This document shows, in pieces, positions 35,785-44,654 of a stretch of DNA of 63,180 nt; the stretch's first letter is position 1, and each line of letters begins with the position of its first letter. This DNA comes from VGWB01 sp964480945. Its GTDB lineage: Bacteria > Bacteroidota > Ignavibacteria > UBA10030. The translations under genes were made by a program, and so were the position numbers. The notes beneath the pieces were generated by a model. It did not search any database. It saw nothing but the letters and a program-made list of their open reading frames with translations, and had not been told where the DNA came from. Location of the stretch: positions 1 to 63,180 of the forward strand of contig CAYZRX010000011.1 in the NCBI GenBank assembly GCA_964480945.1. The letters run 5' to 3'.

Positions 35785-36278
35785 AGCTTCTCAACCGCTT
35801 CGATGTCCTGCTCAACAAGCTTGAAGGCTGGCTGCTCATCCTGTTCCTTTCGGTGATGATCCTCCTCGCGTTTGCGCAGGTCGTCATGCGAGACGTCTTT
35901 TCCGCAGGGATCCTTTGGGGCGACATCCTTCTCAGGCACATGGTCTTGTGGATCGGGTTCCTCGGCGCGGCGCTCGCGGCGAGCAGCGGGCGTCACATCA
36001 CGATCGACGCGCTGGCACGTTTTCTCCCCGCCAGACCCCGCCTGGCGGTGAGCGTTCTCACTCACCTCTTCGCCGCAGCCATCTGCTTCCTGCTCCTCCG
36101 AGGCTCCATCACGTTCATTCAGAATGAGATTGCGATGCATACGACGGTCTACAATAACATCCCGTCGTGGTACGGGGAGATCATCATACCCGTCGGCTTC
36201 GGACTCCTTGTCGTGCATTTCGTGATACGAGCGATGGTGAGCCTCCAGTCGTTCTTGAGGGGGGAGACGGCGGCATGA
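35781..36278 (+). CDS. dctQ: TRAP transporter small permease
   Basis: 165 residues with four membrane helices (about 15-37, 52-70, 87-107, 130-155). The DctQ-type conserved RxGHITID motif appears as SGRHITIDAL. It pairs with DctM in the inner membrane. The ATG overlaps the receptor gene stop and its own stop overlaps the large permease ATG, so all three genes are translationally coupled. Confidence 0.92.
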   Translation: MKLLNRFDVLLNKLEGWLLILFLSVMILLAFAQVVMRDVFSAGILWGDILLRHMVLWIGFLGAALAASSGRHITIDALARFLPARPRLAVSVLTHLFAAAICFLLLRGSITFIQNEIAMHTTVYNNIPSWYGEIIIPVGFGLLVVHFVIRAMVSLQSFLRGETAA

Positions 36279-37555
36279 ACGTCTGGCTGGCTGTGTTTGT
36301 CATTGTCCTCCTCGCCTTGCTGGGTGCGCCGCTGTTCACGATCATCGGCGCGTGCGCGCTGTACGGGTTCAGCTCGACGAACACCGATATCTCCGCCGTC
36401 ATCATCGAGCTGTACAGGATCGCGGATTCGCCCCCGCTGATCGCAATTCCTCTTTTCGCATTTGCTGGCTACCTCCTGGCGGAAAGCAATTCGCCGAAAC
36501 GCCTCGTCGGCCTCGCACAAGCCCTTTTCGGCTGGATGCCAGGAGGCCTTGCGATCGTCGTCCTGATGACGTGCGCGTTCTTCACGGCCTTCACGGGAGC
36601 TTCCGGCGTGACAATCGTCGCTTTGGGCGGCCTCCTCTATCCGATCCTGCTCAAGGAACGCTATCCGGAGCGCTTCTCGCTCGGTCTGGTGACATCCTCC
36701 GGAAGCATCGGACTTCTTTTTCCGCCCAGCCTGCCCATCATCCTTTATGGTCTTGTCGCGGCCGTCAGTATTGACAAGCTCTTCGTGGCAGGGATCTTGC
36801 CGGGTTTCATTCTCGTCGGTGTACTTTCGGCATACAGCGTGCGCACGGGGCTCACGGCGCATGTTCCGAGGGTCCCGTTCTCCTGGAAAAACGTGGCTTC
36901 AGCCGCGCGGTCGGCCGCCTGGGAGATACCGTTGCCCTTCCTTATCATCGGCGGGATCTATGGCGGCGCGTTCACAGCAACAGAGGCGGCGGCCGTGACG
37001 GCGTTCTACGTGCTGGTGGTCGAGGTCTTCATTTACCGGGATCTCAAGCTGACGAAGGATGTGCCGAAGGTGATGATCGACAGCATGCTGCTCGTGGGTG
37101 CGATCCTGGCCATCCTGGGCACGGCGTTCGGGCTGACGAACTACCTGATTGACCAGCAGATCCCACAACGGCTGTTCCAGTTTGTGAGCCAGCAGATCAG
37201 CAGTCAGGTGACGTTCCTTCTCATCCTGAACGGCTTTCTCATCATCGTCGGGATGATGATGGACGTTTTCTCCGCCATCATTGTCGTTGTTCCCCTCATC
37301 CTCCCGATCGCACGGGAATTCAAGGTCGATCCGGTGCATCTCGGCATCATCTTCCTGGCGAACCTCGAAATCGGTTACCTGACGCCGCCGGTCGGATTGA
37401 ACTTGTTTCTTTCAAGTCTGAGGTTCCAGAAGCCCGTTCTCCACGTCGCGCGATCGGTGTTAATCTTTATGTTCCTGGAGTTAATAGCCCTTTTCATCAT
37501 AACGTACGTTCCGGACATCAGCCTCTTCCTTGTGAGGCTCTTTGGAACCCAGTAA
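36275..37555 (+). CDS. dctM: TRAP transporter large permease
   Basis: 426 residues. About twelve membrane helices. Two inverted repeats with GASGVTIVALGGLLYPILLK and GMMMDVFSAIIVVVPLILPI are the family hallmarks, along with PPVGLNLFLSS near the end. The ATG at 36275 overlaps the small permease stop. It should carry the substrate with sodium into the cytoplasm. Confidence 0.93.
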   Translation: MNVWLAVFVIVLLALLGAPLFTIIGACALYGFSSTNTDISAVIIELYRIADSPPLIAIPLFAFAGYLLAESNSPKRLVGLAQALFGWMPGGLAIVVLMTCAFFTAFTGASGVTIVALGGLLYPILLKERYPERFSLGLVTSSGSIGLLFPPSLPIILYGLVAAVSIDKLFVAGILPGFILVGVLSAYSVRTGLTAHVPRVPFSWKNVASAARSAAWEIPLPFLIIGGIYGGAFTATEAAAVTAFYVLVVEVFIYRDLKLTKDVPKVMIDSMLLVGAILAILGTAFGLTNYLIDQQIPQRLFQFVSQQISSQVTFLLILNGFLIIVGMMMDVFSAIIVVVPLILPIAREFKVDPVHLGIIFLANLEIGYLTPPVGLNLFLSSLRFQKPVLHVARSVLIFMFLELIALFIITYVPDISLFLVRLFGTQ

Positions 37556-37620
37556 GGGGGTGCTGCGTTCTTGACCGTATCACTGAGATCATCCCCTAAC
37601 CTCAAAAGGAGAAGAGAACC

Positions 37621-38109
37621 ATGATTTCCAAAAAGGTCCAAGATGCACTCAATCAGCAGATCAAGAACGAGTTATACTCTTCGTACCTGTATCTCGCAAT
37701 GTCGGCACACTTTGAATCCGCGAGCCTGCCGGGGTTTGCGCACTGGATGAGGGTGCAGAGCGGAGAGGAGTACAAGCACGCAATGAAGTTCTTCGGTTTC
37801 GTTGTGGAGCGCGCCGGTCGCGTCGTGCTCGAGGCGATCGAGAAACCGCCCGCGGAGTACAAGGCTCCGCTCGACGTGATGAAGAAGGTTCTGGAACATG
37901 AGAAGAAAGTGACAGGCATGATTCATTCGCTCTACGAGCTTGCGGTGAAGGAGAAGGACTACCCGGCCCAGGTAATGCTGCAGTGGTTTGTCACCGAACA
38001 GGTGGAAGAGGAAAAGAGCGCGTCGGATATCATCGACCTTTTGAAAAACGTCGGCGATTCTACCGCGGGCCTCGTCATGGTGGACCAGCAGCTTGCAGGG
38101 AGGAAGTAA
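37621..38109 (+). CDS. Ferritin
   Basis: 162 residues, a four-helix-bundle iron store of the bacterial FtnA type. The ferroxidase residues are recognisable: Glu17 in QIKNELYSSYLYLAM, Glu50 and His53 in SGEEYKHAMKF, Glu94 in LEHEKKVT, and EQVEEEKSA near 126-134. A strong site AAAAGGAGAAG precedes ATG 37621. It lies 65 bases after the TRAP genes and is followed by a terminator. Confidence 0.94.
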   Translation: MISKKVQDALNQQIKNELYSSYLYLAMSAHFESASLPGFAHWMRVQSGEEYKHAMKFFGFVVERAGRVVLEAIEKPPAEYKAPLDVMKKVLEHEKKVTGMIHSLYELAVKEKDYPAQVMLQWFVTEQVEEEKSASDIIDLLKNVGDSTAGLVMVDQQLAGRK

Positions 38110-38125
38110 GGAGCGGTTGCGAGTG

Positions 38126-38212
38126 GGTGGGACGTGAGGCGGTAAGGAGTAGGCAGTAAGAAGTAAGCAGTAGGCAGTAATGAGTAGGCAGTTGGCGCGG
38201 TTGGGTGGGACG
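38126..38212. repeat. Short degenerate repeats (GTAGGCAGTA type)
   Basis: GGGTGGGACG occurs at about 38126 and 38203. Between them lie several diverged copies of a 7-10 base unit of the form (G)AGTA(R)GCAGTA. It lies between the ferritin stop and the terminator. No coding role is seen. Confidence 0.6.
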
Positions 38213-38247
38213 AAAAAGCCCGATCTCGAAGGAGGTCGGGCTTTCTT
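38213..38247. terminator. Bidirectional terminator between ferritin and SGNH hydrolase
   Basis: AAGCCCGATC (38216-38225) pairs with GGTCGGGCTT (38234-38243), with AAAAA before and TTTCTT after. It serves the two convergent transcripts. Confidence 0.85.
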
Positions 38248-38269
38248 ATGTACCGGTTTTCAGTCGTTG

Positions 38270-38956
38270 TCAGTTCTGCAGCAGCTTCAAGATCTCCTGC
38301 GCAACGAGCTTGTTCCCTTCGTCGTTGAGGTGAACGCCATCGGTTGTCAAAATACCTTTCTCTTTATTCTCCGTGTTGTGGGCCTTGAGATAGGTGATGA
38401 ACGCCTTGCGCAGATCACAGAGGCGGATCCCCAGATCCAGCACTATCTTGCGGCTGATGGCCGCGTACTCTTCGAGCATCGCGTCTTGCGGATTTTTTCC
38501 GTCATACCTCTCTCCGATGACGCTCGGGGTGCAGAGAATCACCCTGGCATCCGTATATTGAATTCTTGCAATGACCTCCCGTAGATCGCTTTCGTACTGA
38601 TCCTTGGGTGTCCCTTGGTGGCCCTCCAGTGCCCAATGCCACACATCGTTGATGCCGATGTAGATAACGACGATGGCGGGCTTCACATCGATGACGTCCT
38701 GAGCCACGCGGCGCAGCAGGTCCGGGGCCCTGTTGCCGCTGACGCCTGCATTGATAATCTCGATCTTCCTCTCGGGGTGCCGGGCGTACAGCTCGCTCTT
38801 GATGAGGGTGACGAAACCGTTCGGCTGCGCGCCCTGCTCAGTGATCGAATCACCGAAGAAGATGATCCGGTCTCCATTTCGGAGCGGTATTCGAGGAATA
38901 CAGCCAACGAGCAGGAGGAGGGCCGAGAACATGAGAGAGGCTTTGAGAATAGTCAT
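38270..38956 (-). CDS. SGNH/GDSL hydrolase lipoprotein
   Basis: 228 residues with a lipoprotein signal ending LLVGC (Cys19). Block I is FFGDSITE with nucleophile Ser37, block II Gly in GVSGNRA, block III GINDV, and block V DGVHL with the Asp-His pair. It is an esterase or acyl-hydrolase acting at the membrane surface. Substrate is unknown. The nearest relatives by pattern are arylesterase/TesA-like proteins. Confidence 0.87.
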   Translation of the reverse strand: MTILKASLMFSALLLLVGCIPRIPLRNGDRIIFFGDSITEQGAQPNGFVTLIKSELYARHPERKIEIINAGVSGNRAPDLLRRVAQDVIDVKPAIVVIYIGINDVWHWALEGHQGTPKDQYESDLREVIARIQYTDARVILCTPSVIGERYDGKNPQDAMLEEYAAISRKIVLDLGIRLCDLRKAFITYLKAHNTENKEKGILTTDGVHLNDEGNKLVAQEILKLLQN

Positions 38957-39018
38957 GGGTTCTTCTTCACTGGCGGCGTTAAGTCAGATGATGAACGGGA
39001 GACCGTTGTCTCTCATTC

Positions 39019-39047
39019 AGAGTATGCACTTTTCTCGTGAATCTCAA
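39019..39047 (-). promoter_or_regulatory. Candidate promoter of the SGNH hydrolase gene
   Basis: Minus strand TTGAGA (39042-39047), 17 bp, TACTCT (39019-39024), about 60 bases before ATG 38956. Confidence 0.45.
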
Positions 39048-39105
39048 ACTATCGTCCGCAAGAAGTCCCGACTAGCGTGACAGTCCCGACAGCGGGAAGC
39101 CAACC

Positions 39106-39912
39106 CTACTCTCGGCTTCCGAGATGCACTGGGTCGCCAACCGCGAGGACGCCTGATCCTCTGTGGACAACATTCTGTCCGAAGAGGACTTTGCCCTCAC
39201 GTAATCGGAAGGTCTCCAACGTACGAATCGGCTCTTTGCCGCGTATGCCGGTGGACTGATCGACCGTCGGCACCGTGCATCGAGAACAGGGCTTCGCGAT
39301 CGTGAACGTGACCGGACCGATCTGAAACTCCTTCCATTCATCCTCCTCAAACGGCTTGCATCCTCTCACGACCAGGCTGGGCCGGAAACGGTTCATCGGA
39401 ACCGGTTGTTCAAGCCGTGCATTCAGATCGCTCAACGACGACTCGGAGATAAGCAAGAAGGGGAATCCGTCCGCGAAGCTCACCGGAGCCGTTGCCTTGG
39501 TGTACTTTGGATTTACTGAGCGAACAGAATAGTCGGGCATGTGCACAAGCTTGCACGGGATGCCGAGGAACCGGCTCAGCCATCGGCTGGCGTGGCTTCC
39601 GACTGATTCTGCTTCCACGACGTCATCCCACACCCGCACCTGAAGCAGTTCCGGGTTTTTCAGTTCGAACGGGACCATCAATTCCTCCATCCCAGGTGCG
39701 GCGACGGCGAAGTGATCAGACCGCACATGGACCTCCATCAGGGCCGTCCGGGGATGCGTGCGCTGCGTGAGAAACCTGTTGCCGTCGTCAACCACCATCC
39801 AGCGGCGGTCGTGCTCGAGGCCGCGCTCCACGACCCGGGCTGATGTCAGCGGGACCCCCTTCGCGGATTTAATGGGATAGATGTTCAATTCGCTGAGGAG
39901 GATGGGATCCAA
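39106..39912 (-). CDS. MOSC-domain protein, YcbX/mARC type
   Basis: 268 residues. An N-terminal MOSC_N beta barrel (LNIYPIKSAKGV, LEHDRRWMVVD) precedes the MOSC domain with PCSRCTVPTVD, whose cysteine is the ligand for the sulphurated molybdenum cofactor. Related proteins reduce N-hydroxylated compounds with a ferredoxin or flavin partner; no partner is adjacent. It lies seven bases downstream of the ankyrin gene and is probably transcribed with it. Confidence 0.9.
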   Translation of the reverse strand: MDPILLSELNIYPIKSAKGVPLTSARVVERGLEHDRRWMVVDDGNRFLTQRTHPRTALMEVHVRSDHFAVAAPGMEELMVPFELKNPELLQVRVWDDVVEAESVGSHASRWLSRFLGIPCKLVHMPDYSVRSVNPKYTKATAPVSFADGFPFLLISESSLSDLNARLEQPVPMNRFRPSLVVRGCKPFEEDEWKEFQIGPVTFTIAKPCSRCTVPTVDQSTGIRGKEPIRTLETFRLREGKVLFGQNVVHRGSGVLAVGDPVHLGSRE

Positions 39913-39918
39913 CGTGAC

Positions 39919-40578
39919 TCAGCTCCGCTTCAGGAGTTCAGCGATCGATGTGTAGCCTTTCTGGACGGCCAGGTCGTAGGCGGTCTTGCCGCCCGCTTCT
40001 TTCGCGGTGGCGTCGACGGATCTGGCAATCAGCGTTCTGACGATCTGCTCCAGACCGTTTGCCGCGGCATAGTGAAGAGGCGTATACCCTTTCGATTGCC
40101 TGGCGTTGAGGTCCGCCCCGCCGTCGATAAGAAGCTGCGCCACCGTGGCGTTGTGCGGGTTGGCCAGGGCTGAGTGAAGCGGCGTCACACGCTGATCGTT
40201 CTTCGAGGGCGCGTTGATGTCCGCCCCTCTATTCAGCAGCAGGTGAACGATGTTGATCCGCCCGAAGAAGACCGCGAGGTGGAGGGGTGTCCAGCCGTCG
40301 GCCGAGTAGGAACTCAAGATGTTGGGATCCTTGTGGAGAAGCTGTTCCACCCTCTCTTGCGTTCCGGTCGCTGACGCCTCGAAAATATCCAGCCGCGCGC
40401 CGCGGTCGATCAGCAGCTTTGCGATCTCGTTCCTCCCATGATAGGTTGCCAGAAGGACAGCAGAGAGTCCCGCTTCGTTCTTTGCGTTGACAAGCTGTGC
40501 GTCGGCCGACAGAAGGTCTCGTACTCGGTCGGAATGCCCCGACTCGATCGCAGAAAAGAAATCTTCTTGAGTGCCCAT
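39919..40578 (-). CDS. Ankyrin-repeat protein
   Basis: 219 residues from ATG 40578, with GGAGG upstream; an earlier in-frame start at 40722 would lie inside the neighbouring gene. About six ankyrin units follow one another (GLSAVLLATYHGRNEIAKLLIDRGA, DGWTPLHLAVFFGRINIVHLLLNRGAD, KGYTPLHYAAANGLEQIVRTLI and others). No other domain or signal peptide is present, so it is a cytoplasmic protein-binding module. Its partner cannot be read from the sequence. Confidence 0.9.
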   Translation of the reverse strand: MGTQEDFFSAIESGHSDRVRDLLSADAQLVNAKNEAGLSAVLLATYHGRNEIAKLLIDRGARLDIFEASATGTQERVEQLLHKDPNILSSYSADGWTPLHLAVFFGRINIVHLLLNRGADINAPSKNDQRVTPLHSALANPHNATVAQLLIDGGADLNARQSKGYTPLHYAAANGLEQIVRTLIARSVDATAKEAGGKTAYDLAVQKGYTSIAELLKRS

Positions 40579-40618
40579 ACCTGCCTCCGGAGATGGATGA
40601 GCGCCGCTCGTTGAGGTC

Positions 40619-41791
40619 CTACGGAGAGCCTTCTCGTCCAAACGTAAGTTGAATGTTGACGATCTCCGGTGTATTGCCGAGCCGAACAGGGGGGCCCCAC
40701 GTTCCAACACCACTCGAGACATAAATATGCGTTGAAGCTCGTTTCAGATACCCCCAACTGAGCTCGTAGACGGCCCTCGTGATGAGCTGGAACGGCCAGA
40801 TCTGTCCATGGTGGGTATGACCCGAAAGCTGGAGATCGATGCCCTGCCGGACTGCCTCGTCGAGGCCAAAGGGCTGGTGGTCCATGAGGATGACCGGGAA
40901 GCGTTTGTCCACCTGCATCATCAGGTCCTCCAGCGGTTTGCGCCTCTTGCCGGCGAATTGCGAAATGCTTCGATCTTCTCTTCCGATGACGAAGAGACTG
41001 CTATTGACCCTGACGGAGGTGTCGCGCAGAACGGTGATGCCATGCTCCTCGAGGTATCCGCATGCCTCCTCCACTCCCCCAATATACTCGTGGTTGCCCG
41101 TGATTGCAAGAACGCCGTACTTGGCTTTGAGCTTTCTCAGCGTCTCGCCGAGGTTCTGCTTGATGACAGGCCCCAGGTCCTCATCGACGATGTCGCCGGG
41201 AAGAAGAATGAGGTCGGGCTCCAACGTATTGATGGTCTCGACGATCGCGTCCAAGCGGCTTCGGCCGATGATGGTTCCGAGGTGAATATCAGAGGCGACA
41301 GCAAGATTCAACTTCCGGAGGGAATCGACGTTCTTGTTGATGTGGATTCTCAGCGTTCGAAGCCGCGGGCTTCGAGCATTGAAGTATCCGACGGCGATGG
41401 CCCCCGTGACGAGCAGGACGGCCCCAAGCGCCGTCATCTCCTTGGCCCGCGCGTAGTTGCGTGTGATGAAGGAGGGGAAGAAGGGAACGATGTAGTTGAG
41501 CAATCGCAGCAGGTCGATGAAAAGCGCAATGAGCATGAAGTATGCGAACGCGGCAAGCCAGAAGCTCCCGACCCAAACGACGATGTCGCTGAGCGTGGAG
41601 ATGGCAATCCGCTCAAGAAACCTCCCGGCGATGAAGGAGAGGGCAAGAGCCCAGAAGATGACTGCGTATGGAATTCGAAGCGTCGAGTCGGGCGGTATGG
41701 CTTGCCATCCACGGAGAAAGACGTAGAAATTGATAAGCCCGTAGAGGGTAAAGAAGATGGTGAAGAAGAGAACGAAATTCATCTTGTTCAT
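40619..41791 (-). CDS. Membrane metallophosphoesterase, YaeI-like
   Basis: 390 residues. About four N-terminal membrane helices (5-27, 42-60, 72-95, 122-140) are followed by a calcineurin-type domain with ASDIHLG, LLPGDIVDE, TGNHEY and SGHTHHGQ. Such proteins often hydrolyse UDP-diacylglucosamine-like or other phosphodiesters at the membrane. It heads an apparent operon with the ankyrin and MOSC genes (gap of 40 bases to the ankyrin start). Confidence 0.88.
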   Translation of the reverse strand: MNKMNFVLFFTIFFTLYGLINFYVFLRGWQAIPPDSTLRIPYAVIFWALALSFIAGRFLERIAISTLSDIVVWVGSFWLAAFAYFMLIALFIDLLRLLNYIVPFFPSFITRNYARAKEMTALGAVLLVTGAIAVGYFNARSPRLRTLRIHINKNVDSLRKLNLAVASDIHLGTIIGRSRLDAIVETINTLEPDLILLPGDIVDEDLGPVIKQNLGETLRKLKAKYGVLAITGNHEYIGGVEEACGYLEEHGITVLRDTSVRVNSSLFVIGREDRSISQFAGKRRKPLEDLMMQVDKRFPVILMDHQPFGLDEAVRQGIDLQLSGHTHHGQIWPFQLITRAVYELSWGYLKRASTHIYVSSGVGTWGPPVRLGNTPEIVNIQLTFGREGSP

Positions 41792-41844
41792 AGGCTCTTT
41801 CCCTCCCCGACTCGGTGAAGGGTCTGCTGATGTGGCCGATTCGG

Positions 41845-42330
41845 CTATAATTTCATCAACCGCTTCAAGAGCTGAATCTGGCCTGCGTGGTACAGGTCGT
41901 GGGACGCGATGCCCGAGATGATCTTGGCATTGCTCACCTTGCTTCCGGAAGGCACCCGCTGCAGGTCGCTTCTCTTCAAGCCGGCGACGGCGTCGCGCAT
42001 GGTGCGGTGGCAGACATCGAGCAATCGGACATCCTCACGCCATGCCTTTTCCGTGAGGCCGGTTCGCCGGACAAACCAGTTGCTCCCCTTGTGCTGGAAC
42101 GATCCTCTCTTTTCCCCCCGGATCCTCCGGCGAACGATGTACTTCCAGTACGCGCAGTGGAGCACGATCTCCCAGATGCTATGCCGGGCTGGGTTCGGCC
42201 TCCAGGCTGCCTGCTTTGCGGTGAGCCCGCGGATCGACCCCTTAAGGTTCGGGCCATGCCACGCCTTTTTCTCGTACGATTCGTCGATGAGTTGCAGAAG
42301 TGAAGTGATTTCGGAAGAGAGCTTCTTCAT
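41845..42330 (-). CDS. DinB-family protein
   Basis: 161 residues, a four-helix DinB/YfiT fold. The three metal-binding histidines appear to be in ILHCAYWK (one) and ASHDLYHAGQI (two). Members are metal-dependent thiol transferases or unassigned. GAGGT precedes the ATG. It lies downstream of the THX gene on the same strand. Confidence 0.85.
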   Translation of the reverse strand: MKKLSSEITSLLQLIDESYEKKAWHGPNLKGSIRGLTAKQAAWRPNPARHSIWEIVLHCAYWKYIVRRRIRGEKRGSFQHKGSNWFVRRTGLTEKAWREDVRLLDVCHRTMRDAVAGLKRSDLQRVPSGSKVSNAKIISGIASHDLYHAGQIQLLKRLMKL

Positions 42331-42488
42331 AGGTTACCTCGCGATCCTGCATTTCTTTTGTGACATTCCTATGGCTGCCGGGGCTTTCAGGGGGCACCAC
42401 TGGAGAAAGAGTCTCCCTTCCGAGGCCGGACGATCAGCCTCTCCTCGAAGTTCTTGAAGCGCCTGGAGAGTGTTCCTACTGCTGTGGC

Positions 42489-42638
42489 GTCAGAGGAGGG
42501 AAATCAGGCTTGTCCCTCTTTCTGCTCGACAGGTTTGGGTTGGTGAACGTGGTGCTGCTTCTTTTTTCTCGGACGGGATTTTCCGTAGGTTCCGCGCCAG
42601 ATCTTGCTGCGACGTGATCGCCGATCCCCTTTCCCCAT
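42489..42638 (-). CDS. 30S ribosomal protein THX (bS31/bTHX)
   Basis: A 49-residue gene, below the size most ORF scans report. The N-terminus MGKGDRRSRR, then SKIWRGTYGKSRPRKKK matches the THX family of Thermus, Chlorobi and Bacteroidota almost throughout. It sits in the small-subunit head and binds 16S rRNA. AGGAG lies eight bases before ATG 42638. The last 20 residues (after the lysine run) are an unusual tail with TCRAERGTSLISLL and probably little constrained. Confidence 0.9.
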
Positions 42639-42718
42639 GGATGTACTCCTGTGTTTGAAAAAGTTAGTGATCGATCCCGATGGATCGGATGTAATGTAAG
42701 AAAAGAAATGATGAAGCT

Positions 42719-43810
42719 CTACACCCGCTTGAGGAGGGCAATGGAAAGGTCGTCGTTGGCTCGCGCCTCGCCGGTGAACCGGTCGACCTCAGCCACCAGC
42801 CGGTTTCCAAGTTCTTCGGCGGAAAGTTGTGAAAGAAGGGAGAGGAGGTCCAGGAGGCGTCTTTCCCCAAAGAAGTCGCCCTGCTCGTTTCTGGCCTCTG
42901 TCAGGCCGTCGGAATAGACCAGCAGGATATCATCTTTCTGGAGTGTGGTGGCCTGTTCGGAGAATGTGGCGGCGGTTGAGAGGCCGAGCGCCATTCCCCC
43001 CTTCTCCATCTTCTCGATCTGAAGGCCTCGAAGGACCAGTGGTGGAAAGTGTCCAGCGTTCACCGCTCGCAGCGAGCCGGACTCAGCTTGAAGCTCAAGG
43101 TAGAATAACGATGCGAAGATGTTGGGAAGACTGTCGCGGCAGAAGATCTGATTCAGTTTCGCTGCCAGCTCGCCGAGGGAGGAGAAGTCCGGGGCAAGCG
43201 CCCGCAGCGTGGCCTGAAGCTTGGCCATCAGAAGAGCGGCCCTCAATCCTTTGCCCGCCACATCGCCCACCGCCACCGCGAACCTGTTCTCATTGAGCTG
43301 CATGAAATCTACCAGGTCGCCTCCGACCTCATTGGCCGAGCGAGTGAAGAGCCACAGCTTCCACCCGGGGACGAAAGGTGTCCTCTCCGGCATGAGCGCT
43401 TTCTGCACCACGTGCCCCGCCTCGAGCTCTTCCCGCGCGATCAGTTTGTCTTTCAGTTCCAGCATCAGAACGAAGAGCAGTATCAAACCACCGAGGATAT
43501 GGTATTGCTGGCTCTCTCCCTGGTTGTTTGCGTGAATCACGACCAGGAAGACTCCGAGCAGCAGAAGCAGGCGCCGAGCAGGAGTGAGTTTGAGGATCAA
43601 ACCTTTGAGCAGCCACCACGCGATGGAAAGCCACTGCTTCACCCGGCTCATCTCGTTGAGGCGCTTCCGGCGCTCATCCGTGAGCATGAACTCTTTGAGC
43701 TCCCTGAAGTCGCGTCGAAGAGTGCTCCAGAAATCGCCCCGGCTCAGATCATCCCGGAGCACGTGCCGTATCTTCGGTTCGTTGTCTGAACGTGTGTTTG
43801 GGTTGGCCAT
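42719..43810 (-). CDS. PP2C-type (RsbU/SpoIIE) serine phosphatase with membrane anchor
   Basis: 363 residues. Two or three membrane helices at about 75-118 separate a short N-terminal region from a coiled linker (KDKLIAREELEAGHVVQKALMP, the RsbU switch helix) and a SpoIIE/PP2C domain: EVGGDLVDF, AVGDVAGKGLRAAL (metal Asp), NAGHFPPL, YSDGLTEA and DDLSIALL with the last metal Asp. It should dephosphorylate a STAS anti-sigma antagonist, such as the one at 18536. No kinase gene is nearby. It is alone between short non-coding gaps. Confidence 0.92.
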   Translation of the reverse strand: MANPNTRSDNEPKIRHVLRDDLSRGDFWSTLRRDFRELKEFMLTDERRKRLNEMSRVKQWLSIAWWLLKGLILKLTPARRLLLLLGVFLVVIHANNQGESQQYHILGGLILLFVLMLELKDKLIAREELEAGHVVQKALMPERTPFVPGWKLWLFTRSANEVGGDLVDFMQLNENRFAVAVGDVAGKGLRAALLMAKLQATLRALAPDFSSLGELAAKLNQIFCRDSLPNIFASLFYLELQAESGSLRAVNAGHFPPLVLRGLQIEKMEKGGMALGLSTAATFSEQATTLQKDDILLVYSDGLTEARNEQGDFFGERRLLDLLSLLSQLSAEELGNRLVAEVDRFTGEARANDDLSIALLKRV

Positions 43811-43969
43811 GGTTGGTGGATCCGATGGGAGGATTCTTCCCTCCTATTAGGACGAGATTTTGTCGAGAAAGTTTAGATGCCTTCGATCTTGTTCCGGAGT
43901 GGGCTTTCCCATTTTCAGGAGGGAGGCTGCGAGAGCGAATCGAAGGGGCCGAGGCCCCCAATGGGCGGT

Positions 43970-44587
43970 TCAGCGCCTTTGCTCCGTCAACTCACGGAAC
44001 ATCGCGAGCATGCTCTCTCGCGCTCTTTGAAGGTAGTGCCTATCGGTGACGAATATGCCGATCCCAAGGCCGAAACCCATAAGGAAGCCGTATGTCATCA
44101 GAGGAATAAGCGTGCGGGTCACGTAGCTGAACGCAAAGCCCCTCCAGAAATTCCCCTCTGCAGCGTCCAGGATAACGATTGCGATGAAGTAGGTTAGCGC
44201 GAACAGCGTTGCGAGCACAAGGGGGTCGATCGGGCGGCTCAGCTCACGCGGTCGATAGAAGACGACGAAGAAAAGAGAGAGAGCCCCGGCGATCGCAGCG
44301 AAGAAGAGCACATCCCGGAGCAGCGTTCCATGTTGGAGGGCGCGGGTCACGAGTCCGGAGTGAATCACGAAGAGGACGAACAGAACCGCCAGCGAGTTCC
44401 TGGCGTTCACTCTCAGAGTAAAGAAGAACATTGAGCCGACAATACCGAAGGCGAGAAACTGGAACGCTGGATCATGAAAATTGAAAATGTTCCATCGGTA
44501 GAAAACGAAACCCACAGCGAGACAGCACAGAACTGTTACAAACGACCGACGAACGACATCAGCAACACTTCTCGCACCAAAAGACAT
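43970..44587 (-). CDS. Membrane protein, unknown
   Basis: 205 residues from ATG 44587, preceded by GGAGGAGG. Five or six predicted helices (about 17-37, 45-65, 70-90, 100-120, 133-152, 160-180) and a short charged C-terminus ending TEQRR. No family recognised. Divided by 67 bases from the M50-like gene upstream. Confidence 0.7.
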   Translation of the reverse strand: MSFGARSVADVVRRSFVTVLCCLAVGFVFYRWNIFNFHDPAFQFLAFGIVGSMFFFTLRVNARNSLAVLFVLFVIHSGLVTRALQHGTLLRDVLFFAAIAGALSLFFVVFYRPRELSRPIDPLVLATLFALTYFIAIVILDAAEGNFWRGFAFSYVTRTLIPLMTYGFLMGFGLGIGIFVTDRHYLQRARESMLAMFRELTEQRR

Positions 44588-44654
44588 CCTGACCTCCTCC
44601 TCTCTCAATAAACATCGCGGAAGATGAGGTCAGATGCAAGTCCACCGGCTTGGA

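Noticed and set aside
40808..41818. 336-codon plus-strand frame
   Set aside because: Antisense to the metallophosphoesterase, whose metal motifs are intact.
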